This document shows, in pieces, positions 41,958 through 50,345 of a stretch of 64,000 nt of DNA. This DNA comes from Mycobacterium sp. 852002-10029_SCH5224772 (GTDB lineage Bacteria; Actinomycetota; Actinomycetes; Mycobacteriales; Mycobacteriaceae). Within the stretch, counting starts at the first letter, position 1; each line of letters begins with the position of its first letter. The notes below the pieces were generated by a model. The model was not told where the DNA came from, searched no databases, and saw nothing but the letters and a program-made list of their open reading frames with translations. The stretch spans positions 1 through 64,000 of the forward strand of contig NZ_LZHT01000135.1 of the NCBI RefSeq assembly GCF_001667315.1, written 5' to 3'. The translations under genes were made by a program, and so were the position numbers.

Positions 41958-43344
41958 AGACGGTTTGTCCTTCCTCGGACACCTTGTCGATGCGCTTGGC
42001 CAGATACAGAGCCTCGAGCGCCAATTCCAGCGCGGCGGCGCGCTCACCCTCCGACCGCGCGCCGAGCTTGTCCGCGATCTTGTCCACCACCGGCAGGCTG
42101 GGCACCGCGGCCAGCACGTCCTTGGCCGACACCCGTTCGCCCGTCGTCACCGCGGAACCGCCCTCGACCGCGGACACCAGCGAACCGACGTCGATGCCGC
42201 CCAGCACCCGCGACGCGGTGTCCGCGGTCGCCCGGCGCAGCAGATGTTCGAGCACCGCCTGTTCGCGGCCCTCCTCGCCGGACTCGAATTCCAGTTTGCC
42301 GCGCAGGACGTCGATCACGGTGCCCAGATCGACCACCCGCGCCACGGGATCGGTCTCCCCCAGGATCGCGCCGCGATGGCGGGCGGCGGCCGCGACGGTC
42401 TCGGCGGCGGCGATGGCGAACCGCGCCGACACCCCGGAGCGCTGATCGACGGAATTCGACTCCCGCAGGTAGCGGGCGAACCGGGCGATGATGTGCATGA
42501 GGTAGTCGGGCACCTGGGCCGACAGGTGTGCTTCCTGCGCGATCACCCCGACCTCGGCCTCGAGCTCCAGCGGGTAGTGGGTCCGGATCTCCGCGCCGAA
42601 GCGGTCTTTGAGCGGGGTGATGATGCGTCCCCGGTTGGTGTAGTCCTCGGGGTTGGCGCTGGCGACCACCAAGACGTCCAGCGGCAGGCGCAGCGTGTAG
42701 CCGCGGACCTGGATGTCGCGTTCCTCCATCACGTTGAGCATCGACACCTGGATGCGCTCGGCGAGGTCGGGAAGTTCGTTGACCGCGACGATGCCACGGT
42801 GCGCGCGCGGAATCAGCCCGTAGGCGATGGTTTCCGGGTCCCCCAGGCTGCGACCCTCGGCGACCTTGATCGGGTCGACGTCGCCCACCAGGTCGGCGAC
42901 GCTGGTGTCGGGGGTGGCGAGCTTTTCGGTGTAGCGCTCGCTGCGGTGCTTCCATTCGACCGGCAGGTCGTCGCCCAGGGTGGCGGCCTTGCGGATCGAC
43001 TCCGGGGTGATCGGCGAGAAGGGATGCTCACCCAGTTCCGCCCCGGCGATCACCGGCGTCCACTCGTCAAGCAATCCGACCAGCGCGCGCAGCAGTCGGG
43101 TTTTGCCCTGGCCGCGTTCGCCGAGCAGGACGAAGTCGTGTCCCGCGATCAGGGCCCGCTCGAGCTGGGGCAAGACGGTGTCGTCGAATCCCAGGATGCC
43201 GGGCCAGATGGTGGCGGCGTCCGGCCCATCGGCCAGCGCGGTCAGCAGATTTTCGCGGATTTCCTGCTTGACTCCCCGTTCACGGTGACCGGCGGCACGC
43301 AGTTCGCCGACGGTGCGGGGCAGGTTGTTCGGTGACGTCACCAC
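41950..43344 (-). CDS. MoxR/magnesium-chelatase-like AAA+ ATPase
   Basis: The 464-residue AAA+ protein has Walker A GERGQGKTRLLRAL (~residue 76), a Walker B-like region (HRGIVAVNELPDL), a sensor-1 region (LVVASANPEDY) and an arginine-finger helix (ITPLKDRFGAEIRT). Overall it resembles the ChlI/BchI and MoxR families. With the overlapping VWA gene downstream it forms the typical chaperone pair. No chlorophyll genes are present, so it is not a real Mg-chelatase. It starts at GTG 43344, with a second GTG immediately after. It corresponds to Rv0958. Confidence 0.88.
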   Translation of the reverse strand: MVTSPNNLPRTVGELRAAGHRERGVKQEIRENLLTALADGPDAATIWPGILGFDDTVLPQLERALIAGHDFVLLGERGQGKTRLLRALVGLLDEWTPVIAGAELGEHPFSPITPESIRKAATLGDDLPVEWKHRSERYTEKLATPDTSVADLVGDVDPIKVAEGRSLGDPETIAYGLIPRAHRGIVAVNELPDLAERIQVSMLNVMEERDIQVRGYTLRLPLDVLVVASANPEDYTNRGRIITPLKDRFGAEIRTHYPLELEAEVGVIAQEAHLSAQVPDYLMHIIARFARYLRESNSVDQRSGVSARFAIAAAETVAAAARHRGAILGETDPVARVVDLGTVIDVLRGKLEFESGEEGREQAVLEHLLRRATADTASRVLGGIDVGSLVSAVEGGSAVTTGERVSAKDVLAAVPSLPVVDKIADKLGARSEGERAAALELALEALYLAKRIDKVSEEGQTVYG

Positions 43345-43461
43345 TCCACGCTACGACGCGCGCTCAGACGGGTCATGCGAAGGGCGTTCACTTCACGCGT
43401 ATTGACACGCGCACTCCGCCTTCGGCCGTCAGCCGCTCGTGCCGCCGAGGGCCCGTGCAGG

Positions 43462-43497
43462 CGAAGGCCGGGCATCGCGCACAGTGCCCGGCCTTCG
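43462..43497 (-). terminator. Strong hairpin after the LGFP lipoprotein gene
   Basis: A perfect 12-bp inverted repeat (CGAAGGCCGGGC, 12-nt loop, GCCCGGCCTTCG) lies 48 bp beyond the stop of the minus-strand lipoprotein gene. It lacks a U-tract. The rest of 43345-43544 shows nothing else. Confidence 0.55.
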
Positions 43498-43544
43498 TGC
43501 TGGATCCTTGAGCCCACCGCTCCGCGGCGGCGGGCCCGGACGGA

Positions 43545-44114
43545 TTAACCGTTCGTGACGGTGGCCTCGGCGTCCCCGGGTTTCCAGGTGATGGTGCCAT
43601 GCTCGAATGTCGACTTCTTCAAGCCGTCGGGGGTGTCCACCTCGTCGCTGGTCGGATATCCCAGCTGGCCCTGCGACCCGCCGAGCTGGTTCCATTTGTC
43701 GCGAATCTTGCCCCACACGACGTAGGCCTGGGTCTTGTAAACGATCACACCGCCGTCGAATTGCTGGTAGACACCGCCATCCGGGTTCTTCTGCTCGTTG
43801 CCAGTCGGTGCACCTAGGTCCTTACGCGCCTTGTCGTCAAGGGCGTTGTACTTCGCCAAGATCGGTCCCTCGACCACGTAGGGGGTGCCGTTGGCGCCGT
43901 TGATCTGCGTTGAACTCGGGGCACCGCTCGCGCTCGTGCTCTCCGATGGCGCCGTGTTTGCGGATGTCCCCGCGGTTGCCGAGGACGTCGCCGAAGAGCC
44001 GGCAGGACTGGTTGTTGGGCCCGCGTTGTTCGCCTTGCTGCACCCGCCACCAATCAGCGCGAACCCCGCAAGCGCAACGGAGAAAGCCGCTGTTCGTTTC
44101 GTAATCTCGCGCAT
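43545..44114 (-). CDS. LGFP-repeat lipoprotein
   Basis: The 189-residue secreted protein has a signal peptide with lipobox LIGGGC (Cys ~25), then a Ser/Thr/Ala-rich linker (~residues 30-70). The C-terminal domain carries LGFP-type repeats (DLGAPTG, LGYPTSDE) and aromatic strands such as GGVYQQFDGGVIVY. LGFP repeats are found in corynebacterial wall-associated proteins and may help anchor or fold in the envelope. ATG at 44114 has an AGAGGA ribosome-binding site. I know no function for this protein. The 241 bp upstream shows nothing I can name. Confidence 0.8.
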   Translation of the reverse strand: MREITKRTAAFSVALAGFALIGGGCSKANNAGPTTSPAGSSATSSATAGTSANTAPSESTSASGAPSSTQINGANGTPYVVEGPILAKYNALDDKARKDLGAPTGNEQKNPDGGVYQQFDGGVIVYKTQAYVVWGKIRDKWNQLGGSQGQLGYPTSDEVDTPDGLKKSTFEHGTITWKPGDAEATVTNG

Positions 44115-44355
44115 CTCATTCCTCTCTAGATTGGACGGGACCCGCCGTCCGCCTATCGAAAAGGGGAAGGTAGGTCGATCCTCGGCCGCCCGAAGGGAAA
44201 GATAGTGAGTGCGCAGGGGCCGTCGGGTCCTCCCCGAACGCATCGTACTGAGGACGGACGTCTTTTGTGACCCCCATCACGGAGTGGGCCGCTCGCCGCT
44301 AGAACTCTGGGCAGCGTCCAGGTCACACCGATATCAGCGCATAGCCAGGAGAAAA

Positions 44356-45939
44356 CTAGTGGGCGAAGTGGCGCGCCCCGGTGAGGTACAGCGTGATGCC
44401 GGCGTTGGCGGCGGCCGCCGTCACCTCGTCGTCACGCACCGATCCGCCGGGGTGCACGATCGCCTTCACTCCGGCATCGGTCAGTGTCTCGAGCCCGTCG
44501 GGGAACGGGAAGAACGCATCCGAGGCCGCGACCGCGCCGCGCACGCGATCCCCGCCACGTTCGACGGCCAGCCGCGCGGCGTCGACGCGGTTCACCTGAC
44601 CCATGCCGACGCCGATGGTGGCGCCGCCGTCCGCGATCACGATCGCATTCGATTTGACGGCGCGACACACGCGCCAGGCGAAAACCAGGTCCGCCAGCGT
44701 CGCCGGATCGGCGGGTGACCCCGTGGCCAGGGTCCAATTCGCCGGGTTATCCCCGTGCGCGTCAAGCTCGTCGCGTTGCTGCACCAGAAGTCCGCCACTG
44801 ACTGGGCGCAGTTCGGTGCCACCGGTCAGCGGCTCGGAGGCGATCAGCACCCGGATGTTCTTCTTGCGCGTCAGGACGTCCAGGGCGGCCGGCTCGTAGA
44901 CCGGCGCGACGATGACTTCGGTGAAGATGGTGCTGACGTATTCGGCCATCTCAAGGCTGACCTCGGTGTTGGCCGCGATCACTCCGCCGAACGCGCTCAG
45001 CGGATCGCATTCGTGGGCCTTGCGATGCGCGTCCGCGACCGATACCGATGAGATCGCGATCCCACATGGGTTGGCGTGCTTGATGATTGCCACGCATTTC
45101 TGTTCGTGGTCGAAGGCGGCCCGCCAGGCCGCGTCCGCGTCGGTGAAGTTGTTGTAGGACATCTCTTTTCCGTGCAGCTGCTCGGCCTGCGCCAGGCCCG
45201 GCCACGCGCTCGGGTCGCTGTAGAGCGCCGCCTGCTGGTGCGGGTTCTCGCCGTAGCGCAGCATCGCCGAGCGGCTCCAGCTGCGGCCCAGCCACTTCGG
45301 GAAGGCGGTGGGCGGATGTTCAGGGGCCAGGGTTGACTCCATCCAGCTTGCGACCGCGATGTCGTATTCGGCGGTGTGCCGAAACGCCAGCGATGCCAGC
45401 CTTTTGCGCTCGGCGAGGGTAAATCCGCCGTGCCGGACGGCGGCGAGCACCCCGTCATAGCCCTGGGGGTCGGTGATCACCGCGACGCTGGGATGGTTCT
45501 TCGCGGCGGCGCGCACCATCGACGGGCCACCGATGTCGATCTGTTCGACGCATTCGTCGATGCTGGCGCCGGAGTCGACGGTCTCGCTGAACGGATACAG
45601 GTTGACGACGACGAGTTCGAAGGCCGCGATGCCGAGCTGCTCGAGCGCCGCGGCGTGCTCAGGTTTGCGAAGGTCCGCCAGCAGGCCCGCATGCACGCGC
45701 GGGTGCAGGGTCTTGACCCGGCCGTCGAGCACTTCGGGAAAACCGGTCAGCTCCTCGACCCGGGTCACCGGAATGCCTTTCTCGGCAATGTTCTTCGCGG
45801 TGGATCCGGTCGAGACGATCTCGACGCCCGCCGCGGCGAGCCCCTGGGCCAGGTCGATGAGCCCGGTCTTGTCGTACACGCTGATCAAGGCGCGGCGGAT
45901 CGGCCTTTTGGCGTTCTCCCGCCAGTCGTCGGTGCTCAT
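44356..45939 (-). CDS. purH: Bifunctional AICAR transformylase/IMP cyclohydrolase
   Basis: PurH catalyses the last two steps of IMP synthesis. The 527-residue protein has an N-terminal MGS-like cyclohydrolase domain (ALISVYDKTGL, IVSTGSTAKN, DGRVKTLHPRVHAGLL). The C-terminal transformylase domain has the K-H catalytic pair (IIKHANPCG) and AFGGVIAAN. The gene begins 13 bp after the purN stop, so purN-purH is one transcription unit, as in M. tuberculosis Rv0956-Rv0957. Confidence 0.97.
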   Translation of the reverse strand: MSTDDWRENAKRPIRRALISVYDKTGLIDLAQGLAAAGVEIVSTGSTAKNIAEKGIPVTRVEELTGFPEVLDGRVKTLHPRVHAGLLADLRKPEHAAALEQLGIAAFELVVVNLYPFSETVDSGASIDECVEQIDIGGPSMVRAAAKNHPSVAVITDPQGYDGVLAAVRHGGFTLAERKRLASLAFRHTAEYDIAVASWMESTLAPEHPPTAFPKWLGRSWSRSAMLRYGENPHQQAALYSDPSAWPGLAQAEQLHGKEMSYNNFTDADAAWRAAFDHEQKCVAIIKHANPCGIAISSVSVADAHRKAHECDPLSAFGGVIAANTEVSLEMAEYVSTIFTEVIVAPVYEPAALDVLTRKKNIRVLIASEPLTGGTELRPVSGGLLVQQRDELDAHGDNPANWTLATGSPADPATLADLVFAWRVCRAVKSNAIVIADGGATIGVGMGQVNRVDAARLAVERGGDRVRGAVAASDAFFPFPDGLETLTDAGVKAIVHPGGSVRDDEVTAAAANAGITLYLTGARHFAH

Positions 45940-45952
45940 CCGTTGTCGCCTT

Positions 45953-46582
45953 TCATCCGATCGTCGCTTTTCTCCCGACCAGGGTCAGCCCGCCGGTTGC
46001 GATCGCGGCCACCACGTCCGCCAGCAGCTTGCGTTCGGTGACCTTGATGCGTTCATGCAGAGTCTCTTCGTTGTCGCCGTCGAGCACCGGAACGGATTGC
46101 TGCGCCAATATCGGCCCGGTGTCCGTCCCGGCGTCCACCAGGTGCACCGTACAGCCTGTGATCTTCACACCGTAGGCCAGCGCGTCGGCAACCCCGTGCG
46201 CACCCGGGAACGCCGGCAGCAACGCCGGGTGGGTGTTGATGACGCGCCCGTGAAATCGTGAAAGAAACTGCGGTCCAAGTATTTTCATGAATCCCGCCGA
46301 AACCACCAAATCGGGTGAGTGGGCGGCGGTGGCCTCGGTGATCGCCGCATCCCAGGCGTCGCGGTCGGCGTGATCGCCGAGCCGGACCGTGAACGTCGGC
46401 AGGGACGCGGCCGCGGCGATCTCGGTGGCCAGGCAGTCGCGGTCGGCGCCGACGGCGACGATCCGGGCCGGATAGTCCGCGCCGGCGGCGGCGATCAGGG
46501 AGTTCAGCAGTGATCCGGTGCCCGAGGCCAGTACCACTACCCGCGCCGACGCGTTGGGGGGCACATGGAGGGGCTCGACCAC
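45953..46582 (-). CDS. purN: Phosphoribosylglycinamide formyltransferase
   Basis: PurN transfers a formyl group from 10-formyl-THF to GAR in purine synthesis. The 209-residue protein has VVLASGTGSLLNSLI, the catalytic N-H-D set (RVINTHPALLPAFPG with GVKITGCTVHLVDAGTDTG) and a C-terminal TLHERIKVTERKLL helix. The GTG at 46582 (VVEPLHVPP) matches the orthologue's start. The open frame runs further up only through a tandem repeat, so longer starts are spurious. Confidence 0.95.
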   Translation of the reverse strand: MVEPLHVPPNASARVVVLASGTGSLLNSLIAAAGADYPARIVAVGADRDCLATEIAAAASLPTFTVRLGDHADRDAWDAAITEATAAHSPDLVVSAGFMKILGPQFLSRFHGRVINTHPALLPAFPGAHGVADALAYGVKITGCTVHLVDAGTDTGPILAQQSVPVLDGDNEETLHERIKVTERKLLADVVAAIATGGLTLVGRKATIG

Positions 46583-46598
46583 ATCGGCGAGCCTAGTC

Positions 46599-46753
46599 GG
46601 GCGACGATGCGCGCCCCCACGGGCGCGCGCAGGAGCCCGACAATGACCCGGTGGGCGACGATGCGCGCCCCCACGGGCGCGCACAGGAGCCCGACAATGA
46701 CCCGGTGGGCGACGATGCGCGCCCCCACGGGCGCGCGCAGGAGCCCGACAATC
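46599..46753. repeat. 54-bp tandem repeat, three copies, between purN and perM
   Basis: Units start at 46599, 46653 and 46707 and differ by only one or two bases; the third is shortened. Each contains GGGCGACGATGCGCGCCCCC and the self-complementary block GCGCGCCCCCACGGGCGCGC. The array begins 17 bp upstream of the purN start. It looks like a VNTR locus. The unit differs from the MIRU-like core elsewhere in the window. Confidence 0.9.
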
Positions 46754-46792
46754 GGCTCAGCGGGCGGCGTCGAGCCGCCGACAGACTGGTCG

Positions 46793-46882
46793 ATAGGGCA
46801 ATTGCCCGCCTCTGAGCGACAACCTCCCGACGATCGCGCTCCCACACCGCCGTTGTCGCTCAGAGGTGGGCAACTTGCCTAT
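46793..46882. repeat. Long imperfect inverted repeat at the perM 3' end
   Basis: Two arms of ~31 bp (46793-46823 and 46852-46882), sharing GCCTCTGAGCGACAAC or its close variant, are separated by 28 bp. The right arm includes the perM stop codon. The arms pair almost completely apart from a few mismatches or bulges. It could be a terminator, an RNA-stabilising hairpin or a small palindromic mobile element. Confidence 0.7.
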
Positions 46883-48282
46883 TCCTCCGGATCGCGCTTG
46901 GCCGCGGGAGGCTCCGTCTCGCCTACCCCGGGATCGCGCTCCGCCGCGGGAGGCTCCGTCTCCTCATCCCCGGGATCGCGCTCCGCCGCGGGAGGCTCCG
47001 TCTCGCCTCCCCCTGGCTCACCGTCGGGCGCAGAAGGCTCGACGACGTCCTCCTCCGCCGCCCGTTCGTCGAAAACATCGGCGAAATCGGCCGTTTCCTC
47101 AACCGGCGCGGCGGGCGCGGGTTTCGCCCGCAGTCGTCTGGGACGAGGCCTGATCCCCCCGCTCATCACCACGGTGATCCCGCCAATCACCGCGAACCAG
47201 AAGAAGACACCGAGGAGCAATGCGCCCTGGTCCACCCCGACATGGCCGAAGTTACCCAGCTGGCCGCTTCCGGCGTAGGCGAGCAGCGACATCACCAAGG
47301 CCCCGGCGACCGAGGCGACCAGCAGCTTGACCATCGCGGCGGCCGGCGGCAGCGCACGCCGCGCGCATTGCTGCCCGACCGCCACGCCCGACGACGCACC
47401 GATGATGAGCAGCGCAACCCACACCGGCCCCAGCGGCGGCCTGGGGATCGCGGCCAACACCGGCAAGGCCGGGATGTCGCCGCCGAACACGGTAAACGCA
47501 CTGAACGTCGCGAAACCGATATGAGCGCTGGATCCGACGGCGACGGCCGCGGCACCCACAATCACGTTGGGCGCGTACAGCATTGACAGCAGGGTGAGGC
47601 TGAACTCGCCGAAGATCGAATCGGTGATGCCGTAGAGATCCTGCATGGTCGACCAATGCACGATCAGCGACCCGGCCGTCACGAACCCGGAGAGCCCGAG
47701 CAACGCCAGCAGGCCGGCGGTCGTGGCGCGCAGCGAATCGCCCAGCCAATAGGGGAGCGACGACGCCGCCAGCGCGCGCGGCGCCACCCGGGACCACACA
47801 CCGATCCCGGCGCCGGCGGCGTGGACCACGAGCACGCTGAGGAACGCCCGCAGCGCGCTCGGTGTTTGCAGCTCGGTGATCACCGAAGACGCGTCGTGGA
47901 TGACCGCCAGGGCGATCGCCGTCATCAGCAACGGGCCGCCCAGCGCCGAGGCGACCACCCACCGAACGACGAGCCACGACGAGTGGGGCGAGATGGCCCG
48001 CGCCGTACCGCGCGCGGTGGCCCACACCATGAGCAGCGCGGGCAGCAGCGGCATCACACCCAGTTCGCGGCCACCGATCGAGATCGGCACCTGGTGCACG
48101 CCCAGCCACATGCTGGCGATCGCGCCCAGCGCGCCGGTCATATCGCTGTTGGCGATCAGCAGTTGGATCAGCGTGACCGCGGCGATGATGACCAACGCCA
48201 CCCCGGCCGGGGCGAACGCGACCCTGACAAGGTCACGCGCCTGGCGAGCGCCCACTGCCCGGTTGTCCTCTAGCCGTGTCAC
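46879..48282 (-). CDS. perM: Cell-division-associated membrane protein PerM
   Basis: The 467-residue protein has about eight to ten hydrophobic segments (residues ~25-375). A cytoplasmic tail follows with a Pro/Arg patch, an acidic stretch and three or four 14-residue repeats (ETEPPAAERDP). The layout matches M. tuberculosis PerM (Rv0955). PerM stabilises the divisome protein FtsB, supports division at low magnesium or acid pH, and is needed for chronic infection. GTG at 48282 is the first start before the first membrane segment. The stop codon falls in a long inverted repeat, and the tail is encoded by a tandem repeat, so tail length may vary between strains. Confidence 0.88.
   Translation of the reverse strand: MTRLEDNRAVGARQARDLVRVAFAPAGVALVIIAAVTLIQLLIANSDMTGALGAIASMWLGVHQVPISIGGRELGVMPLLPALLMVWATARGTARAISPHSSWLVVRWVVASALGGPLLMTAIALAVIHDASSVITELQTPSALRAFLSVLVVHAAGAGIGVWSRVAPRALAASSLPYWLGDSLRATTAGLLALLGLSGFVTAGSLIVHWSTMQDLYGITDSIFGEFSLTLLSMLYAPNVIVGAAAVAVGSSAHIGFATFSAFTVFGGDIPALPVLAAIPRPPLGPVWVALLIIGASSGVAVGQQCARRALPPAAAMVKLLVASVAGALVMSLLAYAGSGQLGNFGHVGVDQGALLLGVFFWFAVIGGITVVMSGGIRPRPRRLRAKPAPAAPVEETADFADVFDERAAEEDVVEPSAPDGEPGGGETEPPAAERDPGDEETEPPAAERDPGVGETEPPAAKRDPEE
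46889..47014. repeat. 42-bp coding repeat in the perM tail
   Basis: Three 42-bp units (GGATCGCGC starts at 46889, 46931 and 46973) encode the C-terminal peptide repeat ETEPPAAERDPG plus two residues. The frame is preserved. The repeats make a charged disordered tail. Confidence 0.85.
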
Positions 48283-48319
48283 TCTTGGGCACGTCCCCGA
48301 CTAGGCGCGATAGCGCACG

Positions 48320-49222
48320 TTAGGCCGGCGCTGGCCCAGACGGCGATGACGGCGATTGCTGCTCCTGGCCGAAGGATTGGCCGCCGGCCTGCTCGGAGTA
48401 GTTGCTGGTCGCCGGACCCGCATCCGATCCGCCGCCGACGTTAGGTGGCGGGCTGAAGCTGGGGAAGCCGGTGGGGGGTGTCGACGAGCCCTGGTTCTGC
48501 GCCGACGGCTGCTGCCCCGACTGCGGCGAGGGCTGGGCGCCGAAACCGCCGGTCGGAACGCCGCTCTGGGTCGGCGACCCGCTCGGCCCATAACCACCGC
48601 CGTATTGCGATCCGTACCCCTGCTGGCCGCCATGCTGCTGGCCGCCCGGCTGACCGTAGTAGGGCTGTTGACCGTACTGCCCGTATTGCCCGTACTGGCC
48701 GTATTGCGAGTAAGGGTCGTACTTGGGGCGCGGCGTCGGCGCCGTGATCACCCCGGAGTCCAGCAACACGATGACGACTGCGGCGATCGCCTGCAGCACG
48801 ACGGCCGCCACCAGGGGCCACATCGCCCAGCCGATCGCGAAACCGGCGGGCAGGTTGATCGTCTCGGTGATGGCCAGCAGCGCACCCAGCACCGCGATGA
48901 CTGCGACAACGCCGACGTAGCTCTTGGCCTTCGGCAGCAGGCTCACCCCGGCGAGCAGCGCGGCCAGCAGGGCAACCACGACCGCGGTGCCCGCATCGCC
49001 GGCGCGACCACCAATGCCCGGTCCGAGGTCGGCGCTGATGGTGAAAGTGGGCCCGAAGCTGAGGAGGTAGGCCACGAAGCCGAGCACCACCACCGCGATG
49101 TTCAGGTACAGCGGAAGCTTGCTCTTACCGTCGTCTTCTTTGGCGAACGAGGGTGTGGCGCCTGCGTAGGTGCCGCCGGGCTGCGCCGGTGGGTATCCGG
49201 GGCTACCGGGAGAGTAGGTCAT
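48320..49222 (-). CDS. 34-kDa antigenic protein homologue (DUF5336)
   Basis: The 300-residue protein has a short polar N-terminus and four membrane helices (~residues 38-155). A long Gly/Gln/Pro/Ser/Tyr-rich disordered tail follows, with YGQYGQYGQ and QPGGQQHGG repeats. This is the layout of Rv0954 and of the 34-kDa antigen of M. avium subsp. paratuberculosis. In M. tuberculosis the protein has been reported to associate with the division machinery, which fits its location beside perM. ATG at 49222 has an AGGAGGAGC ribosome-binding site. Confidence 0.88.
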   Translation of the reverse strand: MTYSPGSPGYPPAQPGGTYAGATPSFAKEDDGKSKLPLYLNIAVVVLGFVAYLLSFGPTFTISADLGPGIGGRAGDAGTAVVVALLAALLAGVSLLPKAKSYVGVVAVIAVLGALLAITETINLPAGFAIGWAMWPLVAAVVLQAIAAVVIVLLDSGVITAPTPRPKYDPYSQYGQYGQYGQYGQQPYYGQPGGQQHGGQQGYGSQYGGGYGPSGSPTQSGVPTGGFGAQPSPQSGQQPSAQNQGSSTPPTGFPSFSPPPNVGGGSDAGPATSNYSEQAGGQSFGQEQQSPSSPSGPAPA

Positions 49223-49452
49223 TGCTCCTCCTGTTGCTTCCAGTGCCTTTAAGTGCCGAGCGGGCGCCACGGTGGCGATGCGACGCTGTGCTTGCAGGCG
49301 CGTCACTGCGGTGCGACGCGGTCGATCACCCACGCTAGCGCACGTGCGGTAACCGGTGCCGCTGCCACTGGTTTGCACGGCGGGGCCCGCGGGGGCGGTA
49401 CCGCGAACCTCCGGCGAGACGGTCCGTATCACCAGAGCTTGCTCAGCAGAGG

Positions 49453-49466
49453 TAGAACACGTTCTA
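49453..49466 (+). promoter_or_regulatory. KstR-like operator before the LLM oxidoreductase gene
   Basis: TAGAAC-AC-GTTCTA is a perfect match to the TnnAACnnGTTnnA palindrome bound by KstR, the cholesterol-catabolism repressor. It lies 10 bp before the start codon. Regulation by KstR is an inference from the motif. Confidence 0.55.
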
Positions 49467-49475
49467 ATTCTCTGC

Positions 49476-50324
49476 ATGGATTACGGGCTTGTGCTTTTTA
49501 CCAGCGACCGTGGCATCTCTCCGGCGACGGCCGCGAAGCTTGCCGACGACCACGGCTTTCAAACCTTCTACGTGCCAGAACACACGCATATCCCGATCAA
49601 GCGGGAGGCGGCGCACCCGACAACCGGTGACGCGTCGCTGCCCGACGACCGCTACATGCGCACGCTGGACCCGTGGGTGAGCCTGGGCGCGGCCTGCGCC
49701 GTCACGTCGCGGGTGCGGCTGTCCACCGCGGTGGCGCTGCCGGTCGAACACGACCCGATCACGTTGGCGAAAAGTATTGCCACCCTTGACCACCTCTCCG
49801 GCGGCCGCGTCAGCCTGGGCGTCGGGTTCGGTTGGAACACCGACGAACTCGCCGACCACAACGTGCCCCCGGGGCGGCGGCGCACCATGCTGCGTGAATA
49901 CCTCGAAGCGATGCGGGCGCTGTGGACCGAGGAAGAAGCCGAATACGACGGCGAGTTCGTCAAGTTCGGTCCCAGCTGGGCCTGGCCCAAGCCGGTGCAG
50001 CCGCACATCCCGGTGTTAGTCGGCGCCGCGGGCACCGAAAAGAACTTCAAGTGGATCGCGCGCAGCGCCGACGGCTGGATCACCACTCCGCGCGACTTCG
50101 ACATCGACGAACCGGTCAAATTGCTGCAGGACACCTGGGCGGCCGCCGGCCGCGACGGCGCTCCGCAGATCGTGGCTCTCGACTTCAAGCCGATTCCCGA
50201 GAAGCTCGCCAAGTGGGCCGAGCTCGGGGTGACCGAGGTCCTGTTCGGCCTGCCGGATAAGCCGGAGGCTGAGGTCGCCGCCTACGTCGAGCGGCTCGCC
50301 GGCAAACTGGCCGCCCTGGTCTGA
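49476..50324 (+). CDS. LLM-class F420-dependent oxidoreductase
   Basis: The 282-residue protein is a luciferase-like (beta/alpha)8 oxidoreductase: PEHTHIP near residue 34, SRVRLSTAVALPVEHDPI, TLDHLSGGRVSLGVGFGW and VLVGAAGTEKNF. This subgroup in mycobacteria generally uses the deazaflavin F420. It equals Rv0953c in length. ATG at 49476 is adopted; a KstR-like palindrome lies just upstream, hinting at steroid or lipid catabolism. The substrate is unknown. Confidence 0.88.
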   Translation: MDYGLVLFTSDRGISPATAAKLADDHGFQTFYVPEHTHIPIKREAAHPTTGDASLPDDRYMRTLDPWVSLGAACAVTSRVRLSTAVALPVEHDPITLAKSIATLDHLSGGRVSLGVGFGWNTDELADHNVPPGRRRTMLREYLEAMRALWTEEEAEYDGEFVKFGPSWAWPKPVQPHIPVLVGAAGTEKNFKWIARSADGWITTPRDFDIDEPVKLLQDTWAAAGRDGAPQIVALDFKPIPEKLAKWAELGVTEVLFGLPDKPEAEVAAYVERLAGKLAALV

Positions 50325-50345
50325 GCCCGCGCGAATCCCACGGGT

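Noticed and set aside
41941..43335. A 464-codon plus-strand frame opposite the MoxR ATPase
   Set aside because: It coincides almost exactly with the real ATPase gene and has the low-complexity composition typical of antisense frames in this genome.
44115..44355. Possible riboswitch or small gene between purH and the LGFP lipoprotein
   Set aside because: No conserved fold, purine-riboswitch core or coding frame with a start signal could be recognised.
46599..46753. Possible CRISPR array at the regularly spaced repeats
   Set aside because: The units are directly tandem with no unique spacers, and there are no cas genes. It is a VNTR.
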